The position numbers and the translations under genes are program-made. Positions 58,661 through 64,000 of a stretch of DNA of 64,000 bases are shown piece after piece (position 1 is the stretch's first letter; every line of letters begins with the position of its first letter). The stretch is from Pontibacterium granulatum (lineage in GTDB: Bacteria; Pseudomonadota; Gammaproteobacteria; Pseudomonadales; Balneatricaceae). The stretch lies in NCBI RefSeq assembly GCF_029961155.1, contig NZ_JASBRH010000016.1, positions 24,435 to 88,434 on the forward strand. Direction: 5' to 3'. A model generated the notes under the pieces. The model had not been told where the DNA came from and searched no databases. It saw nothing but the letters and a program-made list of their open reading frames with translations.

Positions 58661-59884
58661 TTAATCCGATATTTGCAGTGCGCGATCGATGATCTGGATC
58701 CAGTGTTCGACCGGCTTATCAGTGCTGGATGATAGGTGGCTGATACAGCCGATATTTGCACTGATATAGTGGTCTGCAGACGAATTGCGAAGTGCTGCGC
58801 TTTTGCGGTTGCGCAACTCTGTGGCCAGCTCTGGCTGGAAAAGTGAATAGGTACCTGCCGATCCGCAACAGAGGTAACTTTCGCTGATCGGCATCATCTT
58901 AAACCCCATGCGGGCCAGCAGCTGTTCTACTGTGCCCCCGAGCTTTTGTGCGTGCTGAAGGGAACATGGACATTGGAATGCCAAGCTTCCTTGAGTTTCC
59001 ACCTTAAGCTGCTCGAGCGGTTCCTCACGCAGGATTTCGACTAGGTCTTTTGCTAGGTAGGAAATTTGTGCTGCTTTGTCTGCATACTGGGAGTCGTCCT
59101 TTAACAGGCTGCCGTACTCCTTGATTGTGGTACCGCAGCCGCTGGCGGTGATCACGATAGCTTCAAAGCCCTTTTCGACAAGTGGCCACCAGGCATCAAT
59201 ATTGCGACGCATAAAGTTGAGCCCATCGTCTTTCTGCTGTAGGTGATAACTGATTGCACCACAACAACCGGCATTGCGAGCGCTTTGCAGAGAGATATCG
59301 AAATGGCTCAACACGCGCCGGGTTGCCGCATTGATCTCCGGTGCGATGCCTGGTTGAACACAGCCTTCTAGTAGCAACATTTTTCGTACGCCCGTTTTGC
59401 GGGGGGCAGCGCTTGCTGGCTGGTGACGAGGTAATTTGTTTTTTAAGGAACCTGGTAATAACGGGCGGACAATCTGGGCCGTACGCAGCAGGGGGGTAAA
59501 GCGTGATGGGTAGGGCAGTACTGTCAGTACCGCACGACGCAGCAGCCGTTCGCGCCAGCGTCGGGGGCGCTGTTCCTCTAGCAACTGGGTGCCTATATCT
59601 AGTAAGCGGTGGTAAGGGACACTGGCTGGGCACGTGGTCTCGCAGGCTCGGCAGTTCAGGCAACTATCGAGGTGTTGTCGGGTGCTTTCGGGTGCCTGAC
59701 CTGATTCGAGCATCTGTTTGATCAGATAGATTCGACCACGTGGGCTTTGTAACTCGTTGCCCGATAATGAGTAGGTCGGACAGGTGGCCAGACAAAAGCC
59801 GCAGTGTACGCACTTTCTGAGGATAGCGTCGGCGTCCTGTCCCTCGGGTGTCGCTTTTATGGCATCAATAATCTGTGTCTGCAC
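58661..59884 (-). CDS. glcF: Glycolate oxidase iron-sulfur subunit
   Basis: The 407-residue protein has two 4Fe-4S ferredoxin motifs near the N-terminus (CVHCGFCLATCP and CLNCRACETTCP) and two CCG domains (GCCGAISYH, LCCGSAGTYS) as in GlcF. It transfers electrons from the flavin subunits to the quinone pool at the membrane. It follows glcE with a 24-base gap, and ends the glcD-E-F operon on the minus strand. Confidence 0.95.
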   Translation of the reverse strand: MQTQIIDAIKATPEGQDADAILRKCVHCGFCLATCPTYSLSGNELQSPRGRIYLIKQMLESGQAPESTRQHLDSCLNCRACETTCPASVPYHRLLDIGTQLLEEQRPRRWRERLLRRAVLTVLPYPSRFTPLLRTAQIVRPLLPGSLKNKLPRHQPASAAPRKTGVRKMLLLEGCVQPGIAPEINAATRRVLSHFDISLQSARNAGCCGAISYHLQQKDDGLNFMRRNIDAWWPLVEKGFEAIVITASGCGTTIKEYGSLLKDDSQYADKAAQISYLAKDLVEILREEPLEQLKVETQGSLAFQCPCSLQHAQKLGGTVEQLLARMGFKMMPISESYLCCGSAGTYSLFQPELATELRNRKSAALRNSSADHYISANIGCISHLSSSTDKPVEHWIQIIDRALQISD

Positions 59885-59908
59885 GTTGCGCCTCCTTGAT
59901 CTCTTGTC

Positions 59909-61000
59909 TTACAGGTCAGCATACAGGCGACCGGGATTAAGGATCCCTGCCGGGTCGAAGCTGTTTTTGATACGTTGGCTCAGTGCGTGCAGGGCGGGAG
60001 CAAGTGGGTGAAATGTCCGGTCGCTAGCATCTGCAAAGTTGAGTCTTATGGCGTGGCCATTTTGTTGTTGCGTCCATTGGCGCAAGGCTTCATCGTCGTT
60101 GTGGCTGTATACCCAGCGCAGCGCACCACTCCATTCGATCAGCTGATTGCTGATCAATTGATCGGGTATAGCTTTCGTGGCGGGTGCGAGCGATAGACGC
60201 CATAGATTTGTGTCTGTCTCCCGCGCACGGTTGAAAAACTTGTGTTCTTGTTCTCTGATCTGTTGCCAGTATCTATCGCCCTGTGGTTTGGCCAGGAGGT
60301 CGCCGCCAATCACGCGGGCGGCGGCATCAACCCCAGCACGTGCACCGGATAGGCGTATATATAGAAGGTTTTCGTCTAACACAGTGGCGGAAAGTGGTAG
60401 CGGTCTTCGACCCAGATCACTCAGCAGCGTTTGCATCTGCGTTTCATCGGCTTCGAGGACTCGGGTTTCTTCATAGGCAGGGATCGGGACGACCTTCAGC
60501 GTGATATCCAGCAAGATACCCAACGTGCCCTGTGCGCCACACATCAGTCGGGAGACATCGTACCCGGCGACGTTTTTCATCACCTGCCCGCCAAACCTTA
60601 GTAATTCGCCTTTGCCGTTGATCAGTGTGATGCCCAATACAAAATCACGTGCTGCGCCGCTATAGGGGCGGCGTGGGCCGGACAGTCCGCAGGCGATAAT
60701 GCCGCCTAGGGTGGCTGTTGGGCCATAAGCGGGTGGTTCAAAGCCAAGCATCTGGCCATGCTCGGACAGTGTTGCTTCTATTATGTGAAGCGGCGTACCC
60801 GCACGGGCTGTGATCACCAGTTCCGAAGGTTCGTAGTTGATGATGCCACTGTAGTCTCGCAGCGATAGCGTTTCTCCGGATACCCGGCGACCGTAAAACG
60901 TTTTACTGTTGCCGCCCTGGATATGGAGCTGTTGTTGTCGAGCGTATGCCTGACGTACGTACTCGGCAAACTCTTTCTGCAGGTCAAACTGTGCATTCAT
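59909..61000 (-). CDS. glcE: Glycolate oxidase FAD-binding subunit GlcE
   Basis: The 363-residue protein begins with the FAD_binding_4 pattern (QLHIQGGNSKTFYGR, GTPLHIIEATLSEHGQMLGFEPP) and includes GGIIACGLSGPRRPYSGAARDFVLG, diagnostic of GlcE. It ends FDPAGILNPGRLYADL. It is the second flavin subunit of the glycolate oxidase complex (GlcDEF), which oxidises glycolate to glyoxylate. It is separated from glcD by three bases. Confidence 0.94.
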   Translation of the reverse strand: MNAQFDLQKEFAEYVRQAYARQQQLHIQGGNSKTFYGRRVSGETLSLRDYSGIINYEPSELVITARAGTPLHIIEATLSEHGQMLGFEPPAYGPTATLGGIIACGLSGPRRPYSGAARDFVLGITLINGKGELLRFGGQVMKNVAGYDVSRLMCGAQGTLGILLDITLKVVPIPAYEETRVLEADETQMQTLLSDLGRRPLPLSATVLDENLLYIRLSGARAGVDAAARVIGGDLLAKPQGDRYWQQIREQEHKFFNRARETDTNLWRLSLAPATKAIPDQLISNQLIEWSGALRWVYSHNDDEALRQWTQQQNGHAIRLNFADASDRTFHPLAPALHALSQRIKNSFDPAGILNPGRLYADL

Positions 61001-61003
61001 AAT

Positions 61004-62491
61004 TCAGAATCGTTCCAGGTGGGGGAAAGGCATCTCGCCGTGATGAACGTGCATCGCATTGAATTCGGCGCAGCGGGCCAGGGTTGGTATCTGTTTGCCA
61101 GGGTTAAGCAAATTACGTTCGTCAAAGGCGGCTTTCAGCGCGTGGAATTGGCTGAGTTCGTGCGATGAAAATTGCAGGCACATCTGATTGATCTTCTCCA
61201 GACCTATACCGTGTTCGCCAGAGATGGTGCCGCCGACCTGTACGCAGAGTTCCAGTATGCGGGTGCCGAGCTCAAAGGCACGCTGATGCTGATCCTCATC
61301 AGAAGAGTCGAACAGAATTGAGGGGTGCATATTGCCGTCCCCTGCGTGAAACACGTTTACAACCGGCAGGTCGTACTCCTCTGCCAGCTCGTTGATACGG
61401 GTCCACACCTCGGCCAACGCGCGGCGTGGGATGGTGCCGTCCATGATGTAGTTATCCGGCGCCAGTCGCGCCAGCGCGGGGAAGGCAGCTTTGCGTGCTG
61501 CCCAGATCCGTCTGCTCTCTTCGGCGTTGGTGGAGACCTGGATGTCGGATGCATTAAGGCGCTTCAGAATAGAGATAACGCTGGCGAGCTCGTCCTCCAC
61601 CTCGGCTTCGCTGCCATCCAGCTCACAGATAATCACGGCGGCGGCATCCACCGGATATCCTGCGTGCATCAGCTCTTCGATGGCGCGGATGCCGGTCTGG
61701 TCGATCATCTCCAGTCCCGCCGGAATCAGCCCAGCACCGATAATGTCAGCGATGGCGGTACCGGCTTCCTCTATTGTTGCAAAGGCTGCGAGCAATACAC
61801 GGGCGCTGGCTGGTTTCGGTAACAGCTTCACCCGAATCGCCACCACGATACCCAGAAGGCCTTCGGAGCCGGTCATGATAGCGGTCAGGTCGTAGCCCGC
61901 AGCGTCCAGTGCGGCACTGCCTAGCGTGATGCGCTCACCTTCAATCGTAATGATCTCCAGCTCCAGAATGTTGTGCACGGTCAGGCCGTATTTCAGGCAG
62001 TGTACGCCACCCGCATTCTCCGCCACGTTGCCGCCCACGGAGCAGGCCAGCTGAGAGGATGGATCGGGTGCGAAGTAGAGGTTGTAGGGAGCGGCGGCAT
62101 CGGTGACCGCTTGATTGCGAACGCCGGGACCGATCAGTGCGGTGCGGTTGTGCGGATCGATCTCATGAATCTGGTCAAACTTGCTCATGCCCAGCAGTAC
62201 GCCGTTCTCCACTGGCATGGAACCTGCGGTCAGTCCCGTACCCGCCCCGCGTGCCACGACCGGAATATCCAATGTGTGACAGCAGCGCATCACATGCTGG
62301 ACCTGCTCGATGCTGTCCGGCAGCACTGTCAGCAGGGGCAATTGACGCATTGTGGTAAAGGCATCGCACTCGTAGGCGTGGAGTTCTTCGGTGGCGGTAA
62401 TGATCGCATCTTTCGGGAGCTGTTCGAGCAGCAGTGGGTACAGGCGGCCCAAGCGGTGTTCGCGGAGGTTCGGTGACTTGCTGGCTGACAT
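61004..62491 (-). CDS. glcD: Glycolate oxidase catalytic subunit GlcD
   Basis: The 495-residue FAD enzyme shows VVARGAGTGLTAGSMPVENGVLL and GGNVAENAGGVHCLKYG in the FAD domain and the C-terminal GTISGEHGIGLEKINQM active-site region. It is first in the glcDEF operon and oxidises glycolate (and D-lactate weakly) to the 2-oxo acid. A divergent LysR gene 115 bases away probably controls the operon. Length and motifs agree with E. coli GlcD. Confidence 0.96.
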   Translation of the reverse strand: MSASKSPNLREHRLGRLYPLLLEQLPKDAIITATEELHAYECDAFTTMRQLPLLTVLPDSIEQVQHVMRCCHTLDIPVVARGAGTGLTAGSMPVENGVLLGMSKFDQIHEIDPHNRTALIGPGVRNQAVTDAAAPYNLYFAPDPSSQLACSVGGNVAENAGGVHCLKYGLTVHNILELEIITIEGERITLGSAALDAAGYDLTAIMTGSEGLLGIVVAIRVKLLPKPASARVLLAAFATIEEAGTAIADIIGAGLIPAGLEMIDQTGIRAIEELMHAGYPVDAAAVIICELDGSEAEVEDELASVISILKRLNASDIQVSTNAEESRRIWAARKAAFPALARLAPDNYIMDGTIPRRALAEVWTRINELAEEYDLPVVNVFHAGDGNMHPSILFDSSDEDQHQRAFELGTRILELCVQVGGTISGEHGIGLEKINQMCLQFSSHELSQFHALKAAFDERNLLNPGKQIPTLARCAEFNAMHVHHGEMPFPHLERF

Positions 62492-62557
62492 GGCGAGATT
62501 CTACTGTGCTGGCTTTGAGATCCAATTCACTGTAAAAGTGATCTGGCAATAAGAAAA

Positions 62558-62595
62558 ATACATGTTTGATATAGCTGGTCATATTTTTTATGTAT
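62558..62595. promoter_or_regulatory. Candidate LysR site between glcD and its regulator
   Basis: ATACAT (62558-62563) and ATGTAT (62590-62595) form an inverted pair in the divergent AT-rich region just upstream of the LysR gene. This fits a regulator site but is short. Confidence 0.35.
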
Positions 62596-62606
62596 AGGTT
62601 AGGGAT

Positions 62607-63533
62607 ATGAAACTGATTCAGTTGAAATACTTCCTGAAGGTTGCAGAGCTGGGCAGTGTGTCAGCGGCGGCGCGGGGGTTGTTTATTGCTCAGCCTGCGC
62701 TCAGTCACCAGATGGCATCCCTGGAAAAGGACTTGGGTGCAGGGCTGTTTGTGCGCAGTGCCAAAGGGGTACAGCTTACGCCAGCAGGTGAAAAACTGGT
62801 GCATCACGCTCGATTGATCCTGAGGCAAGTGGAGATTGCGCGGGCCGATGTAATCTCTGATGAGATCTCTCCACGCGGTGAGGTGAGTGTGGTGATCGAT
62901 GCCTCCAAAGCGTACACGCTGATCCCGTTGCTGTTGCGAGAGTGTGAGCGGCGTTTCCCTGAGGTGCAGCTGAAGATTCTTGATGCGATGAGTGTGGTTG
63001 CCGTACAACACATCGCCGATGGTAAGGTAGATCTCGGATTGATCCCGAATGCAACCGATCTCTGTGATGTACAGGTGACACCGGTTTATCGCGAATCACT
63101 GTATCTGGTTGGCAAGGAGGTGGCGAAAGGGGGGGCGGAAGGCACTATTCTGTTCGAGCAGTTGGTAGATTATCCGCTGGTGGCACCCTCGCGCCCGCAC
63201 AACATTCGAATGCGCATCGAGCAAGCTGCGTTGGAGGCACGCCGACCGCTGAATATCCGTTATGAGCAAGACACGGGTTTGATCCTGCGCTGCCTGATGA
63301 ACAACGGCATCGCCAATGCGATTATCCCGCGTGATGTGATGAACGCTGAACTTCAGCGGGGTGAGTTGGATGCGTTGCGGATCATCAAGCCGAGCATCGA
63401 TCGAATTCACTCTCTGGTGCGGCTAGATAGCCGTCCACATACCTCTGCGTGTCGTGCGCTGGAAACGCTAATCATCGAGCTGATCCAGACTTTGTGTGAC
63501 GATGGAACACTTGATGGCGAAGTGCTTGTTTGA
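62607..63533 (+). CDS. LysR-family regulator next to glcDEF
   Basis: The 308-residue protein has the LysR HTH (LKYFLKVAELGSVSAAARGLFIAQPALSHQMASLEKDLG) and an effector domain beginning RGEVSVVIDASKAYTLIPLLLREC. The HTH part resembles Nac/CynR-type regulators. Divergence from glcD argues for control of glycolate oxidation, possibly sensing glycolate or glyoxylate. The ATG lies after TAGGTTAGGGAT. Confidence 0.92.
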   Translation: MKLIQLKYFLKVAELGSVSAAARGLFIAQPALSHQMASLEKDLGAGLFVRSAKGVQLTPAGEKLVHHARLILRQVEIARADVISDEISPRGEVSVVIDASKAYTLIPLLLRECERRFPEVQLKILDAMSVVAVQHIADGKVDLGLIPNATDLCDVQVTPVYRESLYLVGKEVAKGGAEGTILFEQLVDYPLVAPSRPHNIRMRIEQAALEARRPLNIRYEQDTGLILRCLMNNGIANAIIPRDVMNAELQRGELDALRIIKPSIDRIHSLVRLDSRPHTSACRALETLIIELIQTLCDDGTLDGEVLV

Positions 63534-63846
63534 TCCAATTGGCTCGCAGTAATTTGCAGTTTGTAACACGGCAGGCAGCACATGATCAGGGGGCTTTTCT
63601 GAAAAAGAGTTCAGCTCAGCACGACGCTACGAGCTGAGAAGTCTCTATGAAAGAAAGTTAGTGCTGATCGCCGGGCTTGAGATGGATAAGGTACGTGTGC
63701 GTTCCGGGGAGCGAAAGGGAACTATCTTGGCGAGGTGAGCGATCACCGTGATTGGAATGATCCACGTCAGCATCGCAAAGGCCTTGTCGATTTTAGGGCC
63801 ATCCGTAGAGCATTCGAATAACCAGGAGCTTTAGGGCTGCTGGTAT
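63534..63846. other. Intergenic region between the LysR gene and the IS element
   Basis: No gene is supported in these 313 bases. CTCAGC and GCTGAG near 63615-63640 form a small inverted repeat that might act as a weak terminator-like hairpin without T run. The rest shows no recognisable structure. Confidence 0.45.
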
Positions 63847-64000
63847 TGTAAACCTCCCCTAATTAGTTACACGCATAATTAGAGTTTTCCAGCGGGTCAT
63901 GTTTAGCCAGATATTCCCAGGGGGTGAGGTCACCCAATGCGTCATGTGGCCGCTCCTCGTTGTATTCTTGTATCCAGTTTTCCGTCAGTTCACGAACCTC
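63847..64000 (-). mobile_element. IS3-family insertion sequence, 3' end (cut by the window edge)
   Basis: The visible end begins TGTAAACCTCCCC at 63847, a plausible terminal inverted repeat, and continues into the transposase C-terminus on the minus strand. The other end lies outside the window, so completeness cannot be judged. Confidence 0.75.
63863..64000 (-). CDS. IS3-family transposase, C-terminal fragment
   Basis: The last 45 residues of a DDE integrase-type transposase are visible: ELTENWIQEYNEERPHDAL followed by GDLTPWEYLA. The YNEERPHDAL-TP phrase is characteristic of IS3-family OrfB C-termini just after the catalytic Glu. The stop TAA is 16 bases inside the presumed IS end. Confidence 0.92.
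   Translation of the reverse strand, partial: EVRELTENWIQEYNEERPHDALGDLTPWEYLAKHDPLENSNYACN

Overview
The window looks like a chromosomal segment of a marine, heterotrophic gammaproteobacterium, probably Oceanospirillales-like. Its housekeeping proteins (MetG, TrmA, Dcd, Mrp/ApbC, RhlE, DsbB, TolC) are of gammaproteobacterial type. It also carries several Na+-linked or marine-type transporters (an SbtA-like bicarbonate carrier, an NSS symporter, a BASS carrier, a TRAP binding protein). The genus cannot be fixed from the sequence alone. Genes are dense on both strands, and most have plain terminators that I could place by eye.

Layout. 0-2 kb: the start of a ketopantoate reductase-like gene, an aldo/keto reductase and a SUKH/SMI1 protein. 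2.7-8.9 kb: a complete N-type ATPase operon (atpD-C-Q-B-E-F-A-G) in an AT-richer stretch. It lacks atpR, its c-subunit has lost two Na+ ligands and most of the glycine stripe, and its alpha-subunit has a degenerate P-loop. 9-15 kb: a 59-residue Cys/His protein, a DUF945 protein, a LysR/SbtA-like bicarbonate module with a small membrane partner, an AEC carrier and a DUF1499 protein. 15-22 kb: metG, trmA, and a periplasmic binding protein paired with a GGDEF-EAL protein. 22-33 kb: TetR with a giant LplT-PlsC-AMP-ligase fusion, then a 2-oxoacid catabolism module (indolepyruvate oxidoreductase, amino-acid dehydrogenase, NSS transporter).

34-49 kb: a BASS transporter behind a leader ORF, rhlE, a COG0523 GTPase with a Zur-like palindrome, a UMF1-type MFS protein, LysE, patatin, a heme-c GGDEF gene broken by a frameshift at a homopolymer, mrp, dcd, several unrecognised proteins (one with an internal duplication, one with a HEXXH...EXXXD zinc-peptidase signature) and two very small genes. 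49-57 kb: a TetR-MFP-RND-TolC efflux operon, a cytochrome c and DsbB. 57-64 kb: an orphan TRAP binding protein, glcFED with a divergent LysR regulator, and the 3' end of an IS3-family element running off the window.

Two copies of a 46-47 base three-armed inverted-repeat element (38.3 and 44.6 kb) differ by changes that keep the pairing. The most unusual content is the atypical N-ATPase. Next are the frameshifted heme-GGDEF gene, the covarying repeat, and the small proteins that a 60-residue ORF cutoff would miss.
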